From: Halobacillus yeomjeoni
GTDB taxonomy: Bacteria > Bacillota > Bacilli > Bacillales > Halobacillaceae
Direction: 5' to 3'
DNA length: 64,000 nucleotides
NCBI RefSeq assembly: GCF_020171525.1
Contig: NZ_JAIVAI010000002.1
Span: forward strand, 310,001-374,000
In this document: positions 47,853-55,874 of the stretch, piece after piece
Position numbering within the stretch: position 1 is the first letter of the stretch
How the letters are laid out: every line of letters begins with the position of its first letter
The notes under the pieces: generated by a model
What the model saw: the letters and a program-made list of their open reading frames with translations, nothing else
What the model was told of the DNA's origin: nothing
Databases searched by the model: none
Program-made: the position numbers and the translations under genes

Positions 47853-48362
47853 ATGTCTACTTGGCTACGCTCGAGTAAAATCGCAGCTGCTTTACTTACT
47901 GTATTACGAGTATACGTAGGTTGGAAATTTCTATCAGCAGGATGGGGGAAAATGTTCGGGGAGGGACCTTTTGATGCAACTGGGTTCCTGAAAGGAGCTA
48001 TTAGTAAATCAAGTGGAGAACGCCCCTCCGTACAACAGTGGTACGCAAGTTTTCTAGAAAGTTTCGTCTTACCGAATGTCGAACTTATCAACTTCCTGAT
48101 ACCTGTTGGAGAAGTCCTGGTTGGAATTGGATTGGTCTTTGGTTTATTTACGAGGTTCTCAAGCTTGATGGGTGCATTTCTGAACTTCAGCTTTTTATTT
48201 GCGGGTACTATAAGCATTAACCCTAACCTCATTATCATCGAATTCCTCATTCTTTATAGTGGGATGAATGCTGGTCGATTCGGGATGGATTATTACTTGA
48301 AACCCCTGCTTGACCATACAACCAACCTTTTAAGAAAAACCCAAAATGCCAGCCAGAATTAA
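47853..48362 (+). CDS. DoxX family membrane protein
   Basis: A 169-residue protein with about four helices and the DoxX signature: VLRVYVGWKFLSAGWGKMFG at residues 20-39, FLIPVGEVLVGIGLVFGLFTRFSSLMGAFLNFSFLFAG, and a C-terminal amphipathic tail. DoxX proteins are often linked to quinone or thiol stress (for example the MhqP and CatD groups of B. subtilis). AAAGGATG precedes the ATG. The strong promoter and large operator show tight repression. Confidence 0.82.
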   Translation: MSTWLRSSKIAAALLTVLRVYVGWKFLSAGWGKMFGEGPFDATGFLKGAISKSSGERPSVQQWYASFLESFVLPNVELINFLIPVGEVLVGIGLVFGLFTRFSSLMGAFLNFSFLFAGTISINPNLIIIEFLILYSGMNAGRFGMDYYLKPLLDHTTNLLRKTQNASQN

Positions 48363-48403
48363 TAAAAAAGGGAAGCTGTCCATTAAGACAACTTCCCTTT
48401 CAT
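48362..48403. terminator. Bidirectional terminator
   Basis: AAAGGGAAG-CTGTC pairs with GACAACTTCCCTTT around CATTAA (one mismatch), with A and T tracts outside, between the DoxX gene and gltS. Confidence 0.8.
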
Positions 48404-48412
48404 AAAAATAAC

Positions 48413-49837
48413 CTATCCTTCCTTATGCTTTCCTCTCCCGAAATAGAAGATTCCGGACAAGATTCCAAGCGCGGTCATACAAAGCGAGAGTATGAGCCCA
48501 GCCCAAGGTCCGACACCTGCGATGAACGGTACTGAGAGCGCTGTGACCAGACCTCCTCCTAAGAAAGGTTCATACACAAGCTGTTTGTAACCGAACGCTT
48601 CGAACGCTGGAGATTCATTTTCCGGATCGACGATACGCATCAACAGCAGTCCTGTTGCCGTTACACCCATCGATTGACCAAAATCACCGATACCTCGCTC
48701 AAACCAGTAATTCGGAATGATTTTCGGTGCGAGGAAAAGGAACCCGAATAAATTCCATGAAATTCCTGCCACAGCTAAAATCAAGAATGGTACGAGGTAG
48801 TCACCGATCACTTCAAGTGACACTGTCGCAATCGCAGATATGATCAGGATATCGAGTGCAAGACCCTGGATACGGTTGATCATCCTGCGATCGACTAAAT
48901 TGTATTTATCGTTTTTATTGAAGAAAGTCTGCAGAATAATACCACCGAACATAGCGATCGGGAATAGCGGAATATACGTCATGAAGTTTGAGCCAGTCCA
49001 CTGTGCGATTGTCACGCTTTCCAGTGCGATTAAGCCTTGCAGGATTCCCCAGCCGATCAAGATGGCAAGCATGATGATGGATAAATGGAAAGATAATGGC
49101 TCGATCGATTCAGGCCGAAGCGTCATCTTTCCTGCAGGTTCCCGATTCTGGAACTCCATGATCCCGCTTTTTCGAAGTTCAGTGAATCCGTCCACGTCTT
49201 TGATGACTTCCGTTTTGTTATTTCGGACAGCCCAGTTGATCAGAATTATACCGAAGATCACCCCGGATAAAACACCTACGGTCGCAAGTCCGATCGCTAA
49301 ATCGAAGGCTTCAGAAAAACCGAGTTCTTCAAATGTGCTCGCCATTCCGGCAGCTGTACCGTGTCCACCCTCGAAGGCAACCTCAATCAGAGCACCTGCC
49401 ATCGCTGGAATATCGAAAAATGGGGTGAGAATCAATAACACGACCAACAATCCGATCACATACTGCCCCCAGCCGATCGCCCAGCCGAAAGCAAGTTGTG
49501 GTCCACCATAAGTCCAGACATCCTTGAGCTTCGGCATCGCCGCTCCAAGGAATAACGAAGCGAACACGACATTGATCATCAAGCCAGGAAGGGCCGACCA
49601 CACTTGGATGATCGTATCTGTCATTACACCGTTCGATAAGAAATGCCCCTGTGAAACGTAGGGAGAAACGATTTTACCAAGCACCTGCGGCCCTAATAAT
49701 AACGCGATAAAGCCACCGATAATCGATGCTGGTAGAAAGAGATCCTGAAATATTTTCACTTTCACACGAATGAGTTTTCCGATGATAAGAAATACACCTA
49801 TATATAATAGCGCAAAACCTATTTGTTCCGGACTCAT
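48413..49837 (-). CDS. gltS: Sodium/glutamate symporter GltS
   Basis: A 474-residue integral membrane protein of the GltS family, which takes up glutamate with sodium. The two inverted halves are visible: LFLPASIIGGFIALLLGP in the first and GDYLVPFLILAVAGISWNLFGFLF in the second. The family hairpins are represented by EVAFEGGHGTAAGMASTFEELGFSEAFDLAIGLATVG. I use the ATG at 49837, with GAGGTGG upstream. The gene has a long leader with a terminator-like hairpin. Confidence 0.82.
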   Translation of the reverse strand: MSPEQIGFALLYIGVFLIIGKLIRVKVKIFQDLFLPASIIGGFIALLLGPQVLGKIVSPYVSQGHFLSNGVMTDTIIQVWSALPGLMINVVFASLFLGAAMPKLKDVWTYGGPQLAFGWAIGWGQYVIGLLVVLLILTPFFDIPAMAGALIEVAFEGGHGTAAGMASTFEELGFSEAFDLAIGLATVGVLSGVIFGIILINWAVRNNKTEVIKDVDGFTELRKSGIMEFQNREPAGKMTLRPESIEPLSFHLSIIMLAILIGWGILQGLIALESVTIAQWTGSNFMTYIPLFPIAMFGGIILQTFFNKNDKYNLVDRRMINRIQGLALDILIISAIATVSLEVIGDYLVPFLILAVAGISWNLFGFLFLAPKIIPNYWFERGIGDFGQSMGVTATGLLLMRIVDPENESPAFEAFGYKQLVYEPFLGGGLVTALSVPFIAGVGPWAGLILSLCMTALGILSGIFYFGRGKHKEG

Positions 49838-49950
49838 CACTACACCACCTCGTTGCATTTAGATTCTAAGCTGTTGTAAAAATTCTCTCGTTTCAACAAC
49901 CTCTAACCTCACTACCCGCCCAAAAAAGTTTTTCAAACGTAAATCAAAGA

Positions 49951-49987
49951 AAAAAGACTTTTCAAAATTCTCCAATGAAAAGTCTTC
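49951..49987 (-). promoter_or_regulatory. Terminator-like hairpin in the gltS leader
   Basis: AAGACTTTTCA (49954-49964) and TGAAAAGTCTT (49976-49986) pair perfectly with an 11-nt loop; on the minus strand six Ts follow. It lies 114 nt before the gltS ATG, and no other minus-strand gene lies upstream, so it is either a transcription attenuator or the end of a short unannotated RNA. Confidence 0.5.
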
Positions 49988-50119
49988 CAGATAGATATGT
50001 AGAATGTAAATCAATCTTTTTCACCTGCTAACCCGCTCTTCATGTACAAAGCATGTTTAGGAGTCTCTCCTGAAGTAAATTAAAACTGTGATTCCTATGT
50101 ATGAAAGAAGGGTGAAAAC

Positions 50120-50578
50120 ATGCTCCAGACCATCATCGATCATATTCCATCAAGCTTACTCCATGCACTGGCAGGAGCCTTAATCATAGATCTTTTCTTC
50201 GGCAGTAGATATCCTTTTAAAAAACGTTTATCTCTGCTCTTTTCAGGGGTTCTATTGGTTTTCACATTAGATATTCCTAAACTGTTCGGATTCATTTTTA
50301 CTCATTCTCTGCTTTTTGTCCCCATTATTGGTGCAGGACTTGCTTTGTTGATGAAAAAACTGGTATCAGAACCTCTTATCAAGCTTTGGTCCGGAATTAT
50401 GTGCGTGTTGTTCTTCGGAGGTATCTTGGTAGACTTTCTTGGGAATGGAGCTCATTTATTCTATCCTATTACCGATAGGAATTTCTCCTACTCCCTTGTA
50501 AGGAGTGAGTTTGAGCTGGTCGTAGTTCTGGGGGTCATCCTTGCCTTACGCTTACTCCTATTCCATAAAAAGAACTAA
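50120..50578 (+). CDS. Membrane protein, possibly YdjM/DUF457-like
   Basis: A 152-residue membrane protein with about five helices. The N-terminal SLLHALAGALIIDLFF and TLDIPKLFG segments recall the metal-dependent-hydrolase-like membrane family (YdjM/DUF457) in which His and Asp at helix ends are conserved; the resemblance is partial, so the family is uncertain. AAGGGTG precedes the ATG. It diverges from gltS. Confidence 0.5.
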   Translation: MLQTIIDHIPSSLLHALAGALIIDLFFGSRYPFKKRLSLLFSGVLLVFTLDIPKLFGFIFTHSLLFVPIIGAGLALLMKKLVSEPLIKLWSGIMCVLFFGGILVDFLGNGAHLFYPITDRNFSYSLVRSEFELVVVLGVILALRLLLFHKKN

Positions 50579-50597
50579 TTAAGTTACAAAACGTCCC

Positions 50598-50643
50598 TAA
50601 AAACCCTCTGCATCTTCTATATCGAAAATGCAGAGGGTTTAAT
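50598..50643. terminator. Bidirectional terminator
   Basis: AAACCCTCTGCAT (50601-50613) and ATGCAGAGGGTTT (50628-50640) form a perfect 13-bp stem with a 14-nt loop, between the converging genes. Confidence 0.85.
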
Positions 50644-50656
50644 GCTTCAATAGAAA

Positions 50657-51448
50657 TTATCCTAAAATCTCCACCCATATTTTGATAGCTGTTCCTAAAA
50701 TCAATAGAGCGAGTATGATTTGGAGAATCTTCGTATTTACTTTCTTTCCTGCATTCGCACCTAGTGGTGATGCAATCAGGCTTGCGACGATCATCACTAC
50801 TGCTGGAATGAACAATACCTGCCCGGTAAATACCTTTCCTGCTGTGGAACCTATGGAAGAAATAAATGTAATCGCAAGCGATGATGCGATGGTCATACGA
50901 GTCGGTATCTTCAAGACCAACAACATGATCGGTACGAGAATGAACGCCCCGGCTGCACCAACAATACCAGCTCCGATCCCGACAAGAAATGCAAAGATCG
51001 CAGCCAACCACTTGTTAAAGGTGACTTGATCCATCGGTTGATCATCAATGCCTTTTTTAGGGATAAACATCATAATCGCTGCAATCGTCGCCAAAATTCC
51101 ATAGACGAGGTTTACGCCTTCCTCTGTCATGAATTTCGAGCCGAATCCACCGATAAAGCTACCGATTAAAATGCTGATCCCCATGTAAAGTATTAATGTC
51201 TTGTTTAAATATCCACCTTTTCGATATGCCCAAACGCCACCAATTGTAGCGAAGAGGACTTGAACGGCACTAATTCCTGCCACTTCATGAGAAGTGAAGG
51301 CTGACAGGCCGAGTAATGCTGGAATATACAGAAGCATCGGGTACTTTATGATCGAACCACCAATGCCCACCATTCCCGATACGAAGGAACCAACGAATCC
51401 AATTAGAAAGATTACAGTTAAAAAGTATATGCTATAGTCCATTTCCAT
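50657..51448 (-). CDS. TauE/SafE family sulfite/sulfonate exporter
   Basis: A 263-residue membrane protein with seven to eight helices. The two repeats carry the family motifs [19 protein letters not shown] (about residues 19-37) and [20 protein letters not shown] (about 150-169). I use the ATG at 51448 with GAAGGTG before it; upstream in-frame codons have no such site. It is preceded on the same strand by a rhodanese gene, a pair common in sulfur-stress units; export of sulfite or thiosulfate-related anions is likely. Confidence 0.85.
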   Translation of the reverse strand: MEMDYSIYFLTVIFLIGFVGSFVSGMVGIGGSIIKYPMLLYIPALLGLSAFTSHEVAGISAVQVLFATIGGVWAYRKGGYLNKTLILYMGISILIGSFIGGFGSKFMTEEGVNLVYGILATIAAIMMFIPKKGIDDQPMDQVTFNKWLAAIFAFLVGIGAGIVGAAGAFILVPIMLLVLKIPTRMTIASSLAITFISSIGSTAGKVFTGQVLFIPAVVMIVASLIASPLGANAGKKVNTKILQIILALLILGTAIKIWVEILG

Positions 51449-51466
51449 CGTTTTCACCTTCTCATT

Positions 51467-51495
51467 TAAATAAGGACCCCGGGGGCCCTTATTTA
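51467..51495. repeat. 29-bp GC-centred palindrome before the TauE gene
   Basis: TAAATAAGG (51467-51475) and CCTTATTTA (51487-51495) frame a CCCC/GGGG centre with one mismatch. It lies 19 nt upstream of the TauE ATG and 125 nt downstream of the rhodanese stop. It could be an operator of a CsoR/CstR-type regulator or a terminator between the two genes. Confidence 0.5.
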
Positions 51496-51619
51496 GACTT
51501 ATCCTTTTTTCCAGAATCTCCTTCGTGAATTTAAAGAAGTTCATACCATCCGATTTCACCCAGTATGCGAGGCTCCTCCGGTGTCCGTGCACTTCAAGGT
51601 CCTCACCTCAATTCGTCCT

Positions 51620-51919
51620 TTACTTTTCTACATCATCTTTCCATTCAAGCATGCCGCCACTCATATTCCGTACCTTATAGCCTTTTTCATCCAACAATTG
51701 ATAAGCTTTTCCGCTTCTGCCTCCAGAGCGGCAAACCATGATATGTTCTTTGGATTGATCGATTTCATCTAATCGGTCCGGCAGTTCTCCTAAAGGAATG
51801 TGAGTGGCACCTGGTATCTTCCCTTCTGCGACTTCTTCATCCTCACGCACGTCAATCACACTTACATCTTCATCACTTTTTACTTTCTTTGCTACTTCTT
51901 CCGGTTTGATTTCCTTCAT
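51620..51919 (-). CDS. Rhodanese-domain sulfurtransferase
   Basis: A 99-residue single-domain rhodanese. The active Cys is in MVCRSGGRSGKAY (about residue 68), and the fold is complete from SVIDVREDEEV through IPGATHIPLGELPDRL. It passes sulfane sulfur to cyanide or protein acceptors; as a neighbour of a TauE exporter it probably takes part in persulfide or thiosulfate handling. The ATG at 51919 is 8 nt after AAGGAGG. Confidence 0.88.
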   Translation of the reverse strand: MKEIKPEEVAKKVKSDEDVSVIDVREDEEVAEGKIPGATHIPLGELPDRLDEIDQSKEHIMVCRSGGRSGKAYQLLDEKGYKVRNMSGGMLEWKDDVEK

Positions 51920-52201
51920 GTTCATGACCTCCTTAAGTAATGTTATCCTCCTGTATACTCACCCCTACCAATACATAACGGGGTATATAGGCGGATAAAA
52001 ATTTTAGGATCAATTTGTCATCCACCCTTACTCAACATACCCTGGGTTACAGTGAGTAAGGGATGAAGAAACTGAACCTTTTCAAATCATTTTCATGAAT
52101 ACTATTACCAGTTAACGTAAAAAGTTAAACATTCATTTTCAGCCTTCCTATTTAATTGCTTGATCAAGGATTCTGATAGTCAGCTCTCAGTGGTCTACGT
52201 G
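51920..52201. other. Intergenic region between rhodanese and mer operon
   Basis: No gene. TATACCCC and GGGGT-GAGTATA-like half-sites (about 51954-51993) stand in front of the rhodanese gene. A 10-bp perfect stem CCCTTACTCA (52027-52036) / TGAGTAAGGG (52055-52064), with ACCC/GGGT inside, lies beyond the merA end; it has no clear T-run. Confidence 0.4.
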
Positions 52202-53789
52202 CTAACCTGCACAGCAGGACAATTTGGAAACATCTTTATCAAACGTCAAACTCGCTAACTTCAACCCTTCCGCCATCGTTAGATAGGGAGCCATAGTCTC
52301 TTGAAGATCTTCGGCGGTCAATTTAAATTTCACAGCAAGGGTAGCTGCATAAATGACATCCCCGGCGTTTTCACCCACCACGTGAGCACCAATAATCTGA
52401 TTCGTTTCGGCGTCCATGATCAATTTGAACACACCTTGAGTTTGATGATTCACTAATGCTCTTGGAACCGAGTCTAATGGAAGGACGGACGTCTTCACAT
52501 CATATCCAGCTTGATGGGCCTGGCTTTCTATCCATCCAACAGACGCGATAGAAGGGGTTGTAAACGTCACTGCGGGTATATGTTCCAAGTTTTGTGTTTT
52601 GTTCGTTTGATGAGATACGTTGTGCCCAACGATGCCTCCTTGATGTGCTGCCACATATACAAATTGAGGGCTCAGGGTTACATCACCAGCTGCATAGATA
52701 TGGGGATGATTGGTTTGCAGATAGTCATTGATAAGGACCTCTCCATAATCCCCTAATTTTATACCGATGTTACGTGCTTGGAGTTTATCAGTATTGGGCT
52801 TCCTTCCTGCTGCAACGAGCAGCTGATCACCTTCAATAATCTTTTCGTTCCCTTCCACTTTCACATGTACGAATGTTTGACCGTTTTTCTCCTCGACTTT
52901 TTGATAATGGACATCTTTCATCAAGGTAATCCCTTCTTCTTTCAACAACTCTTCAACGGTTTCGGAGATCTCAGGTTCATATTGTTTCAAAAGCCTTGAA
53001 CTCCGTTGCATAAGCGTTACCTCCGCTCCTAGGTGCCGATACATTTGTCCTAATTCCAAAGCGATGTATCCCGATCCTATGACAACAAGATGCTTTGGAA
53101 CTTCCTTCAACTCTAAAGCGGACGTGCTTGTCAAATAAGATACATCTTTCAACCCAGGGATATCCGGGACGTAAGGGGAGGCCCCTGTGGCAATTAGAAA
53201 GGATGAGGCACTCAGATTCTTTCCCTCGACGGATACAGTGTTGGAATCAACGAAGTGAGCTTCTCCTTTAATAAAATCGAATCCGTATTCATTGATCAGA
53301 TCTTCATATTTCTCTTTTCGCAAGTGTTGGACCAACTTCTCTTTTTGTTTTTGCAGATTCTCCATATTTGGCTTCTTAACTGAAGTCGATAAACCTTCGA
53401 ATGGTTGATGCTCGGATTGAAATTGAATGTGCCCTGCTCGGAGGAGAGTTTTAGAAGGTACGCAGTCCATTATCAGATGCCTGTATAGCTGCAGAAAAAG
53501 CAGCTCCCCCTGAGCCTATAATTAAGAAATCATAATCGTAGGCCGTTGCCGATAATTCATTATTATCAGCTGTGGTTATATGAATCATTTCCCCTGGTTG
53601 ATATGGGGTCTGCTGAAGTGATTCCCGTATGGTACCTTCCTTAAGACCTTCAGGAAATTGAAATTCCGCTTTTCCTTTTTGATAATCCACTTGAATGTTT
53701 TCAGCACCACTTTTTTGAAGAGTATGTCGAACATGTTCTTCACAATTTGTACATGTCATTCCTTTGATACTCAACTGAATTGTTCGCAT
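52202..53789 (-). pseudogene. merA: Mercuric reductase, disrupted by a small deletion
   Basis: Two fragments in different frames. Fragment 1 (from the ATG at 53789) has a heavy-metal-associated domain with GMTCTNCEEH and the start of the FAD domain ([16 protein letters not shown]), then stops at NGLRTF. Fragment 2 picks up in the next frame at [11 protein letters not shown] and is intact to the C-terminal vicinal Cys pair SCCAG. Comparison with normal MerA, where NG is followed by about 19 residues including GGTCVNVG before CVPSK, shows a deletion of about 56 nt that also shifts the frame. The first redox Cys is lost, so Hg(II) cannot be reduced even if the frames were joined. Confidence 0.88.
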
Positions 53790-53806
53790 GTAGTTCTCCT
53801 CCTTTA

Positions 53807-54034
53807 CTAAGAACAACAGCCCCTATTGGCTGATGATGGTTTGCTTTTTTTATAAGTACTTACTGCAAGGATGAAAAATACAGCCAGCAACGGAAGTAAA
53901 ATATAATCCAAGTACCCTCCCCAGGCTCCTAGCCCGAGCAAACCTAAAAAGATTACTAATAATGGAGTCGCACAGCAAAGGAGAGTGATGAAAAATCCAA
54001 CCACACTTCCAATAAACCACTTATTTCTTCTCAT
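53807..54034 (-). CDS. merF: Mercuric transport protein MerF-like
   Basis: A 75-residue membrane protein with two helices. The first contains the vicinal Cys pair that receives Hg(II), FFITLLCCATPLLVIF (residues about 14-29). The second is YILLPLLAVFFILAVS, followed by a tail with the second Cys pair, ANRGCCS. It resembles MerF/MerT carriers that bring mercuric ion into the cell. It lies 15 nt after merR and 17 nt before merA. Confidence 0.82.
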   Translation of the reverse strand: MRRNKWFIGSVVGFFITLLCCATPLLVIFLGLLGLGAWGGYLDYILLPLLAVFFILAVSTYKKSKPSSANRGCCS

Positions 54035-54049
54035 CTTACTACCCTCCTT

Positions 54050-54454
54050 CTAACTATCATCTCCAAGAACATTCTCGATAATTGGACAAGCATATAAGTC
54101 TCTTTCATTCGGGCAACAATTCTTCAAATCATCCAATACTTTTTGTATGTGTTGTAAATCTTTAATTTTCTTTTCGACATCCTGCTGTTTTTCTGAAATG
54201 AATTGATACATATCCTCACAACGACCTGAATCTTTATCGACTATCCCTAACAGTTTGTGTATTTCACTTAGTGAAAAGCCCAGATCTTGCATTTTTTTAA
54301 TGAAATGAACGCGTTTTACTGTTTGCGCTCCATATATACGGTACCCTGAGCTGTTACGGTATGGTTCTGGTATTAATGATTTCCGTTCATAGTAACGGAT
54401 GGTTTCTTTGTTCACGTTACACCTCTCAGCTAATTCGCTAATTCTAATCTCCAA
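54050..54454 (-). CDS. merR: Mercury-responsive regulator MerR
   Basis: A 134-residue MerR-family activator/repressor. The winged helix (RISELAERCNVNKETIRYYERKSLIPEPYRNSSGYRIY) leads to a coiled-coil and the Hg(II)-binding Cys set: one in GRCEDMY, then NCCPNER and ACPIIE. It starts at TTG (54454), with AGAGGTG upstream. First gene of the operon merR-merF-merA, directly behind a typical MerR-type promoter with a 19-bp spacer. Confidence 0.92.
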   Translation of the reverse strand: MEIRISELAERCNVNKETIRYYERKSLIPEPYRNSSGYRIYGAQTVKRVHFIKKMQDLGFSLSEIHKLLGIVDKDSGRCEDMYQFISEKQQDVEKKIKDLQHIQKVLDDLKNCCPNERDLYACPIIENVLGDDS

Positions 54455-54474
54455 ATGAATCACCTCTATACATA

Positions 54475-54505
54475 ATATAAACCCTGTACCATGGTACAGG
54501 GTCAA
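54475..54505 (-). promoter_or_regulatory. mer promoter/operator
   Basis: On the minus strand TTGACC (54500-54505) and TTATAT (54475-54480) are separated by 19 bp, the distorted spacing used by MerR. The spacer overlaps a perfect 22-bp palindrome made of ACCCTGTACCA and its complement (54481-54502). Confidence 0.9.
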
Positions 54506-54573
54506 GTAATGATTGGTTTATTATTCTTTTTTAGGGGCAAAAGATGGAGTGTTTCAAGGAAAAATGTAACTTA

Positions 54574-54604
54574 CAAAAAATATCCAGACCTATTGATCTG
54601 GACA
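54574..54604 (-). terminator. Terminator of the YitT-like gene
   Basis: TCCAGA and TCTGGA pair around an 8-nt loop, followed on the minus strand by TATTTTTT. Confidence 0.7.
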
Positions 54605-54605
54605 T

Positions 54606-55211
54606 TCATTTTTCAATGATTGATATATGCCCGCCACCTCTTGAAGAAGTGAGCAGCATAGTTACAAGTCCTACGCTTAAGATGGTGATCGTGGACAAAA
54701 GAAGAGTTTGCGTTGAGAAAAGGTACCCGCTCGCAGCGATGATGAGGAGGTCGAAGGCGAAAATCACAAACCCGACATTCAGTTTAACCCAATCAGCGAT
54801 CATCTGCGCAAGAAGGTCCGTCCCCCCAGTGCTCGTCTGATTGCGGAGCATGAGACCGATACCTCCTCCAACGAGCGCACCGCCGAAAATGGAGCTGATC
54901 GCAGGATCGAGCGCTAAATGGTAGTCGCGCAGTCCGTGGAAAATATCAATAGAAAAGGAGGAAACAAGCAGCCCATGGAGGCTGTTGTAAAAGTAGGCGC
55001 GGTAATGAAACCAGGCGAGGGTGAAAATCGGGATACTGAAGCAGATGATCGTGAAACCGACTTTCAATCCCCAAATATAATTCATTATCATTCCAAGACC
55101 GATCATGCCGCCATCAAGAACATGGTCCGGGATGAGGAAAAAGTTGATGCCGAGCGATAAAAGAATGCTTCCGAACAAGATCGAGACGCCTTTTTTCACA
55201 AACGATTTCAT
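54606..55211 (-). CDS. YitT/DUF161 family membrane protein, short form
   Basis: A 201-residue membrane protein with about five to six helices. The family motifs are GINFFLIPDHVLDGGMIGLGMIMNY near the N-terminus and GGALVGGGIGLMLRNQTSTGGTDLLAQMI (about residues 110-138), then a final helix pair. The usual C-terminal DUF2179 domain is absent, so this is the short form. AAAGGGATG precedes the ATG. The function of the family is not known. Confidence 0.8.
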   Translation of the reverse strand: MKSFVKKGVSILFGSILLSLGINFFLIPDHVLDGGMIGLGMIMNYIWGLKVGFTIICFSIPIFTLAWFHYRAYFYNSLHGLLVSSFSIDIFHGLRDYHLALDPAISSIFGGALVGGGIGLMLRNQTSTGGTDLLAQMIADWVKLNVGFVIFAFDLLIIAASGYLFSTQTLLLSTITILSVGLVTMLLTSSRGGGHISIIEK

Positions 55212-55385
55212 CAGGTCATCCCTTTCTGTCAGGACAAGTTTTACTTCATCCTATGCTCGTCTGAGGGGGAATAGAATCAGAGGTTGATGAGTTGCTTGGC
55301 TACCAACTATATCCTTTCTATTTTAATAAATGTGTTTAGGTGTGGGTAAAGACACAATGAAGTGACCTTTAGCACACTCATTGAT

Positions 55386-55503
55386 GAGGTGGCGGTGGAA
55401 ATGGGGAGACTCCTGCGGGAAAAGCGGTCCAGGTGAGACCCCGCAGTGAAACGAGGAGGCTCAGCACCGCCCGCGGAAAGCGGACCATTTCCACCGCCAC
55501 CTC
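55386..55503 (+). repeat. Hairpin element copy C
   Basis: The outer arms 55386-55404 and 55485-55503 are exact complements over 19 bp (GAGGTGGCGGTGGAAATGG and its complement). The core matches copy B closely: GAGACTCCTGCGGGA, GGTGAGACCCCGC, GGAGGCTCA, CCCGCGGAAAGCGGA. It lies between the YitT-like gene and yerC. Confidence 0.9.
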
Positions 55504-55526
55504 GACCTTCTGCCTGATAATTTCCA

Positions 55527-55560
55527 CAAAAAAAAGACCGACTCCCAATGAGTCAGCCTT
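55527..55560 (-). terminator. Terminator of the yerB-yerC unit
   Basis: On the minus strand GGCTGACTC pairs with GAGTCGGTC (wobble pairs) and is followed by eight Ts; it overlaps the last codons of yerC. Confidence 0.8.
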
Positions 55561-55855
55561 CCTTCTTTTCCTGCACACGATCAAGCGCCAGCGTATACGC
55601 GTCATTCCCGTAGTTCAAGCAGCGCTTAACGCGGGAAATCGTCGCCGTGGATGCGCCCGTTTCCGTTTCTATTTTATGATAGGTGAAGCCTTCACGCAGC
55701 ATGCGCGCCACTTCAAGGCGCTGAGCCAGCGACTGGACTTCGTTCATCGTCGCTAAGTCATCAAAGAACTCGTAACACTCTTCGACGCTTTGCAGTGACA
55801 GGATCGCTTCGAACAATTGATCGAGGGTCTTGCCCCGAAGTTTATCGATTTGCAT
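55553..55855 (-). CDS. yerC: YerC/YecD family TrpR-like protein
   Basis: A 100-residue helical DNA-binding protein of the TrpR-related YerC group. The helix-turn-helix is in REGFTYHKIETETGASTATISRVKRCLNYG (about residues 55-84), and the N-terminal part IDKLRGKTLDQLFEAILSLQSVEECYEFFDDL is typical. The ATG at 55855 is used because GGAGGG lies upstream; a nearer in-frame ATG overlaps it. Its place between yerB and pcrB is conserved in B. subtilis. Confidence 0.9.
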   Translation of the reverse strand: MQIDKLRGKTLDQLFEAILSLQSVEECYEFFDDLATMNEVQSLAQRLEVARMLREGFTYHKIETETGASTATISRVKRCLNYGNDAYTLALDRVQEKKEG

Positions 55856-55874
55856 ACTCTCCATCCCTCCTGAC

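Noticed and set aside
50020-50085. Glycine riboswitch in the gltS leader
   Set aside because: GGAGAGA and CAGGTGAAAAAG resemble parts of the aptamer, but the CACCGAAGGGGCAA core is not there.
52202-53470. A short independent dihydrolipoamide-dehydrogenase-like gene starting MDCVPSK
   Set aside because: Its start has no ribosome site and sits inside the FAD domain of MerA; it is the second part of the broken merA.
55378-55605. Short open frames inside hairpin elements B-F
   Set aside because: They read through the GC-rich core of the repeats (VRFPRAVLSLLVSLRG type) and have no ribosome sites; this is a known source of false proteins.
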